From positions 1-51,557 of the forward strand of contig VMDH01000027.1 in NCBI GenBank assembly GCA_008080945.1: a stretch of 51,557 nucleotides of DNA, read 5' to 3'. A program made the position numbers and the translations under genes. Below the pieces are notes generated by a model. That model ran no database searches. It worked only from the letters and a program-made list of their open reading frames with translations, and had not been told where the DNA came from. This document shows positions 30,384 through 39,954 of this stretch, in pieces. The stretch comes from Gammaproteobacteria bacterium (GTDB lineage Bacteria; Pseudomonadota; Gammaproteobacteria; Magnimaribacterales; D2472). The stretch's first letter is position 1. Each line of letters starts with the position of its first letter.

Positions 30384-32945
30384 TTATTTCACAACCAAGT
30401 TAATTAATTTATTTTCTATATAGATTACTTTAACAAGATTTTTTGAATCAACAAATTTTGCTACGTTCTCATGCTTCAAGGCGAGTGGTTCTATATCTTG
30501 TTGCTTTAAGCCCGTCTTGCAAATCATTTTCCCTCTCACTTTTCCATTTACCTGGATAACAACTTCTGCCTCATCAAGGGTTAATAGGCTCTTTTTTAAT
30601 TCAGGCCATGAGAGGTTAAGCTTTTCATACTCTTTATCTTCAAATTTGCTCAATAATTCTAAAGTTACGTGAGGAATAAAAGGATGCAGCATTAACAATA
30701 CATATCTTATGAGCTCTTGAAATACAAATTGCTCATCTTCAGATGCATCCGGTGATTTAAAATTTTCTGGTATTGCATTGATTAATTCCATGATTGCAGC
30801 AATTGGTGTGTTGTAGGAGCCTCGCTCGCTTAAATCATGGGTTACTTTTTCAAGTGTTTTGTGGGTTTTATAGCGGAGCTCTTTTGCTTCTTTTTCAAGT
30901 TGTTTGGGCTCAGAAATATCTTTAGATTTTACTGAGACAATAAGATTCCACAGTCTTTTAATAAATCTTGCTGCACCTTCAATGGAGCTATCTGACCATT
31001 CTAAAGATTGTTCAGCAGGAGCTGCAAACATTGTATATAACCTAATAGTGTCGGCTCCATATTGTTGCATTAACTCTTCAGGATCAACTCCATTAAGTTT
31101 AGATTTGCTCATTTTGGACATACCATCTTTGACTACTGGATACCCATCTTTTGTAATAGGTCCATTGTCAGATTCTGAAATGTCAGATTTATTTACCCAA
31201 ACCGGATTGCCATCATCATTTAAGTAGTAATAGGCATCTGCTAAAACCATTCCCTGTGTTAGGAGTTTTGTGAAAGGCTCACTGTTTTCAATTAACCCAG
31301 CTTCCCGTAGTAACTTATTAAAAAATCTTGCATAAAGTAAGTGCAAAATAGCATGCTCTATACCTCCAATGTATTGATCTACTGGAAGCCAATATTTAGA
31401 TTCTTCAGAGAGCATGGCATCTTCACTTGGTCCTGCAAACCTTGCAAAGTACCAAGAACTTTCAAAGAAAGTATCAAAGGTATCTGTTTCACGTTCGGCT
31501 GGTTTGCTGCATTTTGGGCAAGTGGTTTCCTTCCAATCAGGAAAGCTATTCAAGTTAAGTCCCCGAGTGCTAATATTTTCAATTTTTGGAAGCTCTACAG
31601 GAAGATCAGATTCTGGAACCGTTACAATTCCACAGTCCTCACAATGGATCACTGGAATAGGGCATCCCCAATATCTCTGTCTTGAAATACCCCAATCTCT
31701 AAGTTTGAAGTTTGTTTCTACTTTGCCATTAGCATTTGCGTTTAAAATTTTACTAATTTCATCAAAGGCATTTTCAAAGTCTAATCCATCAAATTTTTCA
31801 CTGTTTATCAGAACCCCTTTTTCTTCAAATGCCGAACGTGAGATATCAATATCTTTAGATTCATCAGCAATAACTTGAGTAATTTTTAGGTTATATTTTG
31901 AAGCAAATTCCCAGTCTCTTTGATCGTGTCCTGGGACACACATAACTGCTCCTTCACCGTAATCCATCAAAATAAAGTTAGCTATCCATATGGGTAAAAG
32001 TTCTTTAGTGATAGGGTGGATAGCTCTTAACCCGGTATCAATCCCTTCTTTTTCTAGCTTTGCCAAAGAGGCAGCAGTCTTATCAAGGTTTTTTTGTGAG
32101 TCTATAAATGCAGCAATTGCAGGATTCTCTTTTGCTAGCTTCAGAGAAATTGGATGCTCGGGAGCCAGTGCACAATAGGTTGCTCCAAAGATAGTATCCG
32201 GTCGGGTGGTAAATACTCTAAAGCTTTCTTTATGCTCAGATATATTGAAATCAAAAGAGACCCCATTAGATTTGCCAATCCAATTTTCCTGCATTAGTTT
32301 TACTTGTGATGGCCAATGAGTTAAATCATCAAGGCTATCAAGTAAGTCATTGCAGTAATCCGTTATTTTAAGAAAGTATTGATCGATTTTTCTTTTTTCA
32401 ACAACGGCTCCTGATCTCCAGCCTTTACCATCTATTACTTGTTCATTTGCAAGCACGGTCTCATCTACAGGATCCCAATTTACTTCTGATTCTTTTCTAT
32501 AAACCAAACCCTTTTCAAAAAGCTGTGTAAAAAACCATTGCTCCCATTTAAAATAATTTGGATCAGAGGTATTTATCTCTCTATCCCAATCATAACCAAA
32601 GCCAAGTTTTTTGAATTGGTCCTTCATGTGGGAAATATTTTTTTCTGTCCACACATTAGGGGCGACATTATTTTCTATGGCAGCATTCTCTGCTGGTAGT
32701 CCAAATGCATCCCATCCCATAGGTTGAAGGACATTAAAACCATGCATGCGCTTAAATCTAGATAAGACATCCCCAATCGTGTAATTTCTTACATGCCCCA
32801 TATGTAATTTCCCGGAAGGATAGGGAAACATAGAAAGGCAGTAATATTTAGGCGAGCTATTGGGTTGAACTATATTAATCTGACTTTGCTCCCAAAAAGC
32901 TTGCGAGGATTTTTCTATTTCTTGAGGGTTGTATTCCTCAGTCAT
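30384..32945 (-). CDS. leuS: Leucyl-tRNA synthetase
   Basis: LeuRS charges tRNA-Leu. The 853 residues cover the full enzyme: the HIGH-type motif HMGH at 48-51 in PYPSGKLHMGHVRNY, the CP1 editing domain with TTRPDTIFGATY, the zinc-ribbon with two Cys pairs (CEDC and CPKC), KMSKS from Lys611, the anticodon-binding domain and the small C-terminal domain ending with VQVNGKVRGK-like VIQVNGKVRGKM. No segment is missing. Its ATG overlaps the accC end by 8 bp, which places leuS in the aroQ-accBC operon. Confidence 0.98.
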   Translation of the reverse strand: MTEEYNPQEIEKSSQAFWEQSQINIVQPNSSPKYYCLSMFPYPSGKLHMGHVRNYTIGDVLSRFKRMHGFNVLQPMGWDAFGLPAENAAIENNVAPNVWTEKNISHMKDQFKKLGFGYDWDREINTSDPNYFKWEQWFFTQLFEKGLVYRKESEVNWDPVDETVLANEQVIDGKGWRSGAVVEKRKIDQYFLKITDYCNDLLDSLDDLTHWPSQVKLMQENWIGKSNGVSFDFNISEHKESFRVFTTRPDTIFGATYCALAPEHPISLKLAKENPAIAAFIDSQKNLDKTAASLAKLEKEGIDTGLRAIHPITKELLPIWIANFILMDYGEGAVMCVPGHDQRDWEFASKYNLKITQVIADESKDIDISRSAFEEKGVLINSEKFDGLDFENAFDEISKILNANANGKVETNFKLRDWGISRQRYWGCPIPVIHCEDCGIVTVPESDLPVELPKIENISTRGLNLNSFPDWKETTCPKCSKPAERETDTFDTFFESSWYFARFAGPSEDAMLSEESKYWLPVDQYIGGIEHAILHLLYARFFNKLLREAGLIENSEPFTKLLTQGMVLADAYYYLNDDGNPVWVNKSDISESDNGPITKDGYPVVKDGMSKMSKSKLNGVDPEELMQQYGADTIRLYTMFAAPAEQSLEWSDSSIEGAARFIKRLWNLIVSVKSKDISEPKQLEKEAKELRYKTHKTLEKVTHDLSERGSYNTPIAAIMELINAIPENFKSPDASEDEQFVFQELIRYVLLMLHPFIPHVTLELLSKFEDKEYEKLNLSWPELKKSLLTLDEAEVVIQVNGKVRGKMICKTGLKQQDIEPLALKHENVAKFVDSKNLVKVIYIENKLINLVVK

Positions 32946-34293
32946 TGTTAAACTGCTTCATGAAGATATTTTCAAGATAATTGATGTCATGTTGGTTGTT
33001 GCAAAATACTTCATCTTCCATCAACAATAAATGCAGAGAATGATTGGTTTTTATCCCCTCTACAAAAAATTCATCGAGTGCATTTTTCATCCGTTTTATA
33101 CATGAAGACCTTTTATTAGTAGCTGTAATTATTTTTGCTAACAGAGAATCATAGTAGGGCGGGACTTTGTATCCAGAATAGATATGAGAATCAAAACGCA
33201 CACCAAAGCCCCCCGGAGGATGCATCTTTGTTATTAATCCAGGAGAGGGAACGAATGTAAAAGGATCTTCTGCATTAATTCTACATTCCATAGCATGACC
33301 CTTGAACGTTATGTTTGTTTGGTTCAATGTTATATCTAAATTGAGGGCTACTTTTAGTTGGGCTTTTACAAGGTCAAACATGGTTATCATCTCTGTAACC
33401 GGATGCTCTACTTGAATCCTTGTATTCATCTCAATAAAGAAGAACTCTTTATCTTTATAAAGAAACTCTATTGTACCAGCTCCCTCATATTTTAATTTTT
33501 TGCATAATTTCACGCAGGCATTTAAGACTAAATCAAGCGCATTTTCATCGATATCAATCGCTGGTGCTTCCTCAATGATTTTTTGATGACGTCGTTGTAG
33601 ACTGCAGTCTCTTGTACCTAAATGAATTGCTTCTCCTTTTCCATCTCCAAATACTTGGACTTCTATGTGTCTAGGATTTTCGATATATTTTTCTAAATAC
33701 AGTGTGTCATTTCCAAATGCATTCATTGCCTCTTGTTTTGTAATATTTATTCCATCAATAAATTCCTTAAAATTACGGGCAACTCTCATACCTCTGCCAC
33801 CACCTCCAGCAGTTGCTTTTATCATGATGGGGAAGCCAATCTTATTAGTAATTTTTAATAAATCTTCTTCGCTATCAGGTAGCGCATCTTTATAACCAGG
33901 AACAGTTGGAATTCCAGAATCTTCAGCAATAGTCTTAGCAGTGATTTTATCACCCATTTGTTTAATAACTTTCGAAGATGGACCAATGAATTTAAACCCA
34001 CTTACCTCACACTGTTCTGCAAATTCATAATCTTCTGCTAAGAATCCATAACCCGGATAGATAGCATCGGTGTTAGTTACTTCAGCAGCCGATAAGATAG
34101 AGGGCACATTCAGATAGCTTTCTAGCGGGCTAGCAGGACCAATACAAACAGTTTCATCAGCAAACCGAAGGTGTTTTAGATCCACGTCGCCATCAGAGTG
34201 AACAGCTACTGTTTTTAAACCTAGCTCTTTACAGGCTCTTAAAGCACGAAGTGCAATTTCGCCTCTATTGGCAATCAAGACTTTATGCGACAT
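32938..34293 (-). CDS. accC: Biotin carboxylase subunit of acetyl-CoA carboxylase
   Basis: AccC carboxylates the biotin on AccB with ATP and bicarbonate, the first half of malonyl-CoA synthesis. The 451-residue protein has the family start (KVLIANRGEIALRALRACKELG), the ATP-grasp glycine loop GGGGRGMR, the LEKYIENPRHIEVQVFGDG segment, RDCSLQRRHQKIIEEAP, and FIEMNTRIQVEHPVTEM, which holds the active-site Glu, Asn and Arg. Its ATG overlaps the accB stop as TAATG. Confidence 0.98.
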   Translation of the reverse strand: MSHKVLIANRGEIALRALRACKELGLKTVAVHSDGDVDLKHLRFADETVCIGPASPLESYLNVPSILSAAEVTNTDAIYPGYGFLAEDYEFAEQCEVSGFKFIGPSSKVIKQMGDKITAKTIAEDSGIPTVPGYKDALPDSEEDLLKITNKIGFPIMIKATAGGGGRGMRVARNFKEFIDGINITKQEAMNAFGNDTLYLEKYIENPRHIEVQVFGDGKGEAIHLGTRDCSLQRRHQKIIEEAPAIDIDENALDLVLNACVKLCKKLKYEGAGTIEFLYKDKEFFFIEMNTRIQVEHPVTEMITMFDLVKAQLKVALNLDITLNQTNITFKGHAMECRINAEDPFTFVPSPGLITKMHPPGGFGVRFDSHIYSGYKVPPYYDSLLAKIITATNKRSSCIKRMKNALDEFFVEGIKTNHSLHLLLMEDEVFCNNQHDINYLENIFMKQFNND

Positions 34294-34736
34294 TAATCAA
34301 TAACTATTAAGATTTGGCCAAATTCTACCGGTGCTGCATCGTCAACTTCAATAGATTTAACGGTGCCTGAGAAATCAGATTTAATTTCATTCATCATTTT
34401 CATGGCTTCAACAATGCAAACAACATCGCCAGCTTTTACTTTATCCCCGATTTCAACAAATGCTGGTTTGTTGGGAGCCGGCTTCCTGTAGAAGGTTCCC
34501 ACAATTGGAGAGATAATATTGTTCCCTGATATAGATTGAGGCATTTCCTCAGCGGCTTCTGCAGCAGGAGAAGGATTAGCTTGTGTTGATGCTTGAACTG
34601 GAGCCTGAACTTGATAGTGCTCAATACTTCCTCCTCTAGCAATTCTTACCGACTCTTCACCTTCTTTAACTTCAATTTCTCTTAAATCAGACTCTTGAAG
34701 CATTTCAATTAGTTTTTTTATTTTTCTTATATCCAT
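34293..34736 (-). CDS. accB: Biotin carboxyl carrier protein
   Basis: AccB carries biotin between the carboxylase and transferase halves of acetyl-CoA carboxylase. The 147-residue protein has the N-terminal dimerising helix (DIRKIKKLIEMLQESDL), an Ala/Pro/Gln-rich linker (about 40-70), and the biotinyl domain with the attachment Lys113 in EAMKMMNEI and the thumb-containing region before it. It lies 3 nt after aroQ and is coupled to accC. Confidence 0.97.
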   Translation of the reverse strand: MDIRKIKKLIEMLQESDLREIEVKEGEESVRIARGGSIEHYQVQAPVQASTQANPSPAAEAAEEMPQSISGNNIISPIVGTFYRKPAPNKPAFVEIGDKVKAGDVVCIVEAMKMMNEIKSDFSGTVKSIEVDDAAPVEFGQILIVID

Positions 34737-34739
34737 TTC

Positions 34740-35165
34740 TTATCCTTTAATTCCATCTCTTATTGCCAATTCATAACCATGCGATCCACAACCACTAATT
34801 ACGCCAACTGCAATGTCAGAAAAATAAGATTTTTTTCTAAAATCTTCACGAGCAAAGACATTTGAAATATGTACTTCGTAAAAGGGAATAGCAACCGCAA
34901 GCATAGCATCTCTGATGGCAATGCTAGTGTGAGTAAATGCTCCAGGATTAAAAATAATTACATTAAACTCTCCCAGAGCTGATTGAACTTTATTTACAAT
35001 TTCATGTTCAGCGTTGCTTTGAAAGAATTCATAATCAAAATCAAGCTCATTAGAAAGTTTTTGTATATTTGCTTCAATATCTTGTAGACTTTCTTTGCCA
35101 TAAACACCTGGCTCTCTTACGCCTAGCATGTTTAGATTAGGACCATTTAATATTAAAATTTTCAT
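34740..35165 (-). CDS. aroQ: Type II 3-dehydroquinate dehydratase
   Basis: AroQ converts 3-dehydroquinate to 3-dehydroshikimate in the shikimate pathway. The 141-residue length is standard. Visible motifs are LNGPNLNMLGVREPGVYG with the catalytic loop Arg and Tyr, NPGAFTHTS, the EVHISN block with the catalytic His, and GVISGCGSHGYELA. The gene is next to accB-accC as in many proteobacteria, and it follows the DsbD-like gene after a gap of 41 nt. Confidence 0.97.
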   Translation of the reverse strand: MKILILNGPNLNMLGVREPGVYGKESLQDIEANIQKLSNELDFDYEFFQSNAEHEIVNKVQSALGEFNVIIFNPGAFTHTSIAIRDAMLAVAIPFYEVHISNVFAREDFRKKSYFSDIAVGVISGCGSHGYELAIRDGIKG

Positions 35166-35206
35166 TTCGAGGATTTTATCTGCTTTTTAGAAGAATTTAA
35201 ACGAAT

Positions 35207-35647
35207 TTAGGTGATTTCTTTTGAAATGATTGGATAACAATAAGTATCTTTCTTGCATCCCTGATAGTTAATTGTAAGTTTCTTGTTTTCATCGGTATTT
35301 TTAACTGGCAAATCAATTCTTAAATAATCCTTTGCTACACTTGTTTTGCCAAAAAATAAATCATCAATAACTAAGACATCGCCCTTTGTGATCTCGAACT
35401 CTATCTTCTCTTGTTGTTCATTTAGTACTTCAATGCTGTTTATATATAGAAAGTGATTTGCAGCAATTTCCCAAGAAATTTCAACCAGACTGTCTTGATG
35501 AAAAAAACTTACTTTAAATGCTTCATCCTCTTTAAGAGGGCTATAATTATTGTCACCAAATATAGATGCATTACCAATATTTGACACAAGGCATATATAA
35601 GCGATGACCAAGCTTTTTATGTTGAACTGCTTTGAAAAGTAAATCAC
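35207..35647 (-). CDS. Stand-alone DsbD N-terminal (alpha) domain protein
   Basis: The 146-residue precursor has a signal peptide (ending near GNAS, about 28) and one domain that aligns with the periplasmic alpha domain of DsbD, the part that passes electrons to DsbC and cytochrome c maturation proteins. The redox pair is conserved: Cys131 and Cys137 in YQGCKKDTYCYP, with the same five-residue gap as Cys103 and Cys109 of E. coli. The membrane beta domain and thioredoxin-like gamma domain are missing; the frame ends in a normal stop and the next 41 nt lead to aroQ, where full dsbD genes often sit in other gammaproteobacteria. It may be a reduced but working version with a separate CcdA-type partner, or a remnant. 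The start is GTG. Confidence 0.78.
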   Translation of the reverse strand: MIYFSKQFNIKSLVIAYICLVSNIGNASIFGDNNYSPLKEDEAFKVSFFHQDSLVEISWEIAANHFLYINSIEVLNEQQEKIEFEITKGDVLVIDDLFFGKTSVAKDYLRIDLPVKNTDENKKLTINYQGCKKDTYCYPIISKEIT

Positions 35648-35688
35648 GTAAGAAGTTTACATGAATAAGCAAAGGCGGACGATACTCA

Positions 35689-36702
35689 GTGATTAATACT
35701 CTTTATACAATATTCTGCAAAACTCCAAACTGGCTGCTAAAGCTTTTTGTGTTTAAAAAACCTTCACTCATAAACGGACAAGTTTTGGATTTAAAATCTT
35801 CTATCATCATTAACTTCATTACAAAACAACTCCCAATGCTAAGCGAGGATACAAATATTGATAGCGCCAGGATTCAAAGGGAAGCTATTAAATTACAGTT
35901 ATCAAATAAACCAATATGTACAGTAAATTTTAAAGATGAATTTTTGGCTACTTCAGAGTCTGAGGTTTTATTACGAGAATATGTTCCTGATAATCTTGAG
36001 TACCAAAAATGCATGCTCTTCTTTCATGGAGGCGGTCATGTATTTGGAGGTAAAGAAACGCATCATGATTTTTTAATGTATTTTGCTTCGCTGTTAAAAA
36101 TTAAGGTCTATGCCCTTGATTATAGACTCGCACCTGAATTCCCATTTCCTGCGGATATTGAGGATGCAGAAATGGCCCTGAACTATTTGCACACAGAAAA
36201 ATCAATTCCAGTTGAAGATTTAGTTTTATGCGGTGATAGTGCTGGTGCAGGCGTGTCGGCAGGATTGACCGCGAGTTTAATTCTTAATAACAAACCCTAT
36301 CCAAGCCTTCAGTGCTTAATTTATCCAATGCTTGATCCAAGCTGCTCAAGTAAGACAATGCAAGATTATGCCGAAGGATACTATCTTACAGAGAAATCGA
36401 TGAAATTCTTTTGGGATAAATATTCTTCAAAAAGAGAAGATCACCAAGATCCTCGGTTCAATTTAATGCTCAGCGCCAAAGCTTTGGATAGCTATCCAAA
36501 GACACATATTGTAACTGCAGGATTTGATCCGCTTTGTGGCGAAGCAGAAGACTTTGCACTAGGTTTGTATAATAAAGGATTTGATATTACTCAATCCCAT
36601 TATCCCAATATGTTCCATGCTTTTATCAATTTTAATAAAATCCCTGCATGTGATATTGCATTAAAAGATTTAGCTGCATCCATTAGAGGTTGGTATGAGT
36701 AA
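35689..36702 (+). CDS. Alpha/beta hydrolase of the hormone-sensitive-lipase (family IV) type
   Basis: The 337-residue protein is a serine esterase/lipase of the HSL group. The oxyanion-hole motif is HGGG (113-116), the nucleophile is Ser184 in CGDSAGAG, a C-terminal Asp lies in the AGFDPLCGEAED region and the His in NMFHAF completes the triad. YRLAPEFPFPA is typical for the family. There is no clear signal peptide. The start is GTG with an AAAGG stretch upstream. The end overlaps the next ABC ATPase by 8 bp, so both are made together. Substrate is probably a short-chain ester, but this is not visible. Confidence 0.88.
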   Translation: MINTLYTIFCKTPNWLLKLFVFKKPSLINGQVLDLKSSIIINFITKQLPMLSEDTNIDSARIQREAIKLQLSNKPICTVNFKDEFLATSESEVLLREYVPDNLEYQKCMLFFHGGGHVFGGKETHHDFLMYFASLLKIKVYALDYRLAPEFPFPADIEDAEMALNYLHTEKSIPVEDLVLCGDSAGAGVSAGLTASLILNNKPYPSLQCLIYPMLDPSCSSKTMQDYAEGYYLTEKSMKFFWDKYSSKREDHQDPRFNLMLSAKALDSYPKTHIVTAGFDPLCGEAEDFALGLYNKGFDITQSHYPNMFHAFINFNKIPACDIALKDLAASIRGWYE

Positions 36703-38293
36703 TTTACTTTCGATAAAAGATTTAACCATTCAATTCAAAACCAAGGAAGGCTTATTTACAGCTGTTGATAATATTTCTTTTGATTTGGAGGAAAATCAGA
36801 TCTTAGGATTAGTGGGAGAATCGGGTTCAGGTAAATCAGTAACAGCCATGTCCATTTGCCAACTCCTTCCAAAACATAGCACTACTATTTCAACATGCTC
36901 TTCTATCGAATTTAACGGCAGAAATTTGCTAGAACTAAGCTCTGCATCCATGCAGAAGATCAGAGGGAATGAGATTTGCATGATTTTCCAGGAGCCCATG
37001 ACCTCTTTAAATCCCTTTCATAAAGTTGGAGATCAGATTGCAGAAGCTATTTTGATTCATCAAGATCTCTCAAAAAAAGAAGCAAAAGATGAAGCCTTGC
37101 GCTTATTAAGGCTGGTTGAGATTCCTTCCGCAGAAGATAAATATCTTTCTTATCCTTTTGAACTATCTGGCGGGCAGCGTCAGAGGGTTATGATTGCTAT
37201 GGCATTAGCTAACAAGCCTAAACTCTTAATTGCAGATGAACCTACGACAGCATTAGATGTGACAATTCAAGCACAAATTTTAGATTTAATGAGCAGGTTG
37301 AAAGATGAAGTAAATGCATCCATTTTATTTATTACACATGATCTTGGATTGGTAAGGAAATTTAGTAATAAATTAGTTGTCATGCAAAATGGCAAGATTG
37401 TTGAGCAAGGTCTCACTGAAAATATCTTTGAGAATCCCCAACATGCTTATACTCTCAAGTTAATCAATTCAGAGCCATCACCCAAAGTTAAATCAATAGA
37501 GAGTGCTCAGCCTTTGTTGGAGGTTTCTAATCTAAGCGTTCATTATGATGTGCCTGGTAAATCATTTTTTAGCAAAGACAAATTTATTGCAGTAAATAAT
37601 GTTTCTTTTAAGTTAGAAGCAAAGAAAACCATTGGTGTGGTTGGAGAGTCTGGTTCTGGCAAATCAACTCTTGGTAAGGCAATTGTGAATCTATTACCAT
37701 ATAGTGGTGAGATCCTCTACCAAGGGCAAGATATTAGTTCCTTGAGTCCAAAAGAATTTAAGAAGCTTCGAAAAGATATTCAGATTATATTTCAAGATCC
37801 ATTTGGCTCGTTATCTCCCAGGATGACTGTTGGAGAAATTATTAAAGAGGGGATTAATATCCATTATCAAAATACTAAAGCAGAAAATAATGAGTTGGTA
37901 GATCATGCCATGGAAAAGGTTAGCCTTAATCCTAGGGATAAAAATAAATATCCCCACGAATTCTCAGGAGGTCAAAGACAGAGAATTGCAATAGCCCGAT
38001 CCATAATTTTGCAACCAAAATTATTAGTACTTGATGAGCCAACCTCTGCCTTAGATAGATCTATCCAAATTCAAGTATTGGATTTATTAAAGGACTTACA
38101 AACCGAGCTTGGGTTAACATATATTTTTATCAGTCATGATCTCAGAGTTATCAGATCTATTTCTGATGAAATTATTGTCATGAAAGATGGAAATATAATT
38201 GAGGCAGGTGATGCTCGTGATGTGTTTGAATCTCCTCAAAAACAATATACACAAGATCTAATGCAGGCCGCAGTTAGGTATTCAACTATTTAA
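36695..38293 (+). CDS. Fused double-ATPase subunit of a peptide-type ABC transporter (YejF/GsiA-like)
   Basis: The 532 residues hold two complete ABC ATPase domains of the oligopeptide (Opp/Dpp) class. Domain 1 has [19 protein letters not shown] and [12 protein letters not shown]; domain 2 has [19 protein letters not shown] and [12 protein letters not shown]. Length and layout match E. coli YejF (529 residues), the ATPase of the YejABEF importer for peptides and microcin C. No permease or binding-protein gene is adjacent; the neighbours are a hydrolase (8-bp overlap) and ilvD (1-nt gap). The partners may be elsewhere in the genome. Confidence 0.88.
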   Translation: MSNLLSIKDLTIQFKTKEGLFTAVDNISFDLEENQILGLVGESGSGKSVTAMSICQLLPKHSTTISTCSSIEFNGRNLLELSSASMQKIRGNEICMIFQEPMTSLNPFHKVGDQIAEAILIHQDLSKKEAKDEALRLLRLVEIPSAEDKYLSYPFELSGGQRQRVMIAMALANKPKLLIADEPTTALDVTIQAQILDLMSRLKDEVNASILFITHDLGLVRKFSNKLVVMQNGKIVEQGLTENIFENPQHAYTLKLINSEPSPKVKSIESAQPLLEVSNLSVHYDVPGKSFFSKDKFIAVNNVSFKLEAKKTIGVVGESGSGKSTLGKAIVNLLPYSGEILYQGQDISSLSPKEFKKLRKDIQIIFQDPFGSLSPRMTVGEIIKEGINIHYQNTKAENNELVDHAMEKVSLNPRDKNKYPHEFSGGQRQRIAIARSIILQPKLLVLDEPTSALDRSIQIQVLDLLKDLQTELGLTYIFISHDLRVIRSISDEIIVMKDGNIIEAGDARDVFESPQKQYTQDLMQAAVRYSTI

Positions 38294-38294
38294 A

Positions 38295-39953
38295 ATGAGC
38301 AATAGGAAGTTTTCTAGTAAATTGGTCGATGGGCCTCATCAGGCAGCCTCCCGATCTATGCTTAGAGGGGTTGGGCTAACCGATGAAGATTTTAAAAAAC
38401 CCCTAGTAGGCATTGCTTCTATGGGCGCACAAGTTACACCATGCAATATGCATATTAATGGCCTTGCTGACATTGTTAATAAATCATTAGTCAAAGAAAA
38501 TCTCAAAGGAATGCTGTTCAACACTATTACTGTCTCAGATGGAATTTCAATGGGTACTACCGGAATGAAATACTCTCTTGTATCTCGAGAAGTCATTGCC
38601 GATTCCATTGAGACTGTTGTTGGTTGCCTGGGGTACGACGGAGTAATCACGATTGGTGGATGTGATAAGAATATGCCTGGTGCAATTATTGCCTTAGCAA
38701 GACTGAACCGTCCTGGTATCTTCATATATGGTGGATCCATTAGACCCAGTGAGCAAAATACAGATTACGTTACCGTATGCGAAAAAACTGGTGAATTTGC
38801 CAAAGGTAGTATTTCAGAGGAAGAGCTTATTGCTATAGAAAAGATTTCGGTCAAAGGGCCAGGCTCTTGTGGTGGAATGTATACAGCAAATACCATGGCT
38901 TCTGCGATCGAAGCCATGGGCATGTCACTTCCGGGTAGTAGCAGCCAGGATGCATTATCAGATGATAAAAAATATGACTGTGAGAAAGCAGCTAATGCTA
39001 TTAAAAATTTAATAGAAATGGATCTGAAACCTCGAGATATCATGACTAAAGAAGCCTTTGAAAATGCTATAACCACTGTCATAGCGTTGGGTGGCTCAAC
39101 AAACGCAGTGTTGCATTTAATCGCCATGGCTAAGGCAGCAAGTGTTGAGCTAAGTCTGGATGATTTTTCTCGAATAGGTGCCAACGTTCCAGTCATTGCT
39201 GACATTAAACCTTTTGGCAAGCATTATATGTCTGAGCTAAATCAAAGAGGGGGCATCCAGCCTTTAATGAAGTTGCTCTTAGATAAGGGAATGCTTCATG
39301 GAGATTGCCTTACTGTCACTGGTAAAACTCTTTCACAAAATTTACATGCTGTTGATAAGCAAGATCAGCAGCCTCTCATTAGAAGTTTTGATAATCCCAT
39401 CAAAAGCAGCAGTCATTTGCGAATACTTTATGGCAACTTGGCACCTGAAGGTGCAGTAGCAAAAATTACGGGTGCAGAAGGAACAAAGTTCAAAGGTAAA
39501 GCTAGAGTTTTTAATTCTGAAGAAGAGGGAAATGCTGCGATTCTTAATAAGACTATTGAAGCAGGGGATGTAGTTGTTATCAGATATGAGGGGCCAAAAG
39601 GTGGACCAGGTATGAGAGAGATGCTGAAACCAACCTCAGCAATTATGGGGCAGGGTCTTGGAGATAAAGTTGCCTTCATTACAGATGGAAGATTTTCTGG
39701 AGGAACTCATGGTTTTGTAGTTGGCCATATCTCCCCTGAAGCTGAGGATGGAGGACCAATTGCATTAATCGAAGATGGAGATAGTATTGAAATTGATGCA
39801 GAATCCAATACCATCAACATCCTAATTGATGAAATAACAATGAAACAAAGAAAAGATAATTGGATTAGACCTAATAAAGAGGAGCCAACCGGTGTGCTAG
39901 CAAAATATAAGAAATTAGTAACATCTGCCTCATTGGGCGCAACCACAGACTGA
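38295..39953 (+). CDS. ilvD: Dihydroxy-acid dehydratase (branched-chain amino acid synthesis)
   Basis: IlvD dehydrates dihydroxy-isovalerate and dihydroxy-methylvalerate, precursors of valine, leucine and isoleucine. It carries three cluster-ligand Cys residues: Cys50 (VTPCNMH), Cys123 (GGCDKNMPG) and Cys192 ([12 protein letters not shown]). The 552 residues and the [10 protein letters not shown] form belong to the shorter class known to hold a 2Fe-2S cluster (plants, actinobacteria), rather than the 616-residue E. coli 4Fe-4S class; this suggests a more oxygen-tolerant enzyme. The start is 1 nt after the ABC ATPase stop and hemB begins 1 nt after its stop. Confidence 0.95.
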   Translation: MSNRKFSSKLVDGPHQAASRSMLRGVGLTDEDFKKPLVGIASMGAQVTPCNMHINGLADIVNKSLVKENLKGMLFNTITVSDGISMGTTGMKYSLVSREVIADSIETVVGCLGYDGVITIGGCDKNMPGAIIALARLNRPGIFIYGGSIRPSEQNTDYVTVCEKTGEFAKGSISEEELIAIEKISVKGPGSCGGMYTANTMASAIEAMGMSLPGSSSQDALSDDKKYDCEKAANAIKNLIEMDLKPRDIMTKEAFENAITTVIALGGSTNAVLHLIAMAKAASVELSLDDFSRIGANVPVIADIKPFGKHYMSELNQRGGIQPLMKLLLDKGMLHGDCLTVTGKTLSQNLHAVDKQDQQPLIRSFDNPIKSSSHLRILYGNLAPEGAVAKITGAEGTKFKGKARVFNSEEEGNAAILNKTIEAGDVVVIRYEGPKGGPGMREMLKPTSAIMGQGLGDKVAFITDGRFSGGTHGFVVGHISPEAEDGGPIALIEDGDSIEIDAESNTINILIDEITMKQRKDNWIRPNKEEPTGVLAKYKKLVTSASLGATTD

Positions 39954-39954
39954 T

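Noticed and set aside
31414-31878. 154-codon open frame antisense to leuS
   Set aside because: It lies wholly within a well-conserved leuS region, has no ribosome site and its translation resembles no protein family; a shadow frame.
38765-39220. 151-codon open frame antisense to ilvD
   Set aside because: It is fully inside conserved ilvD sequence with low-complexity Ser/Ala-rich translation; a shadow frame.
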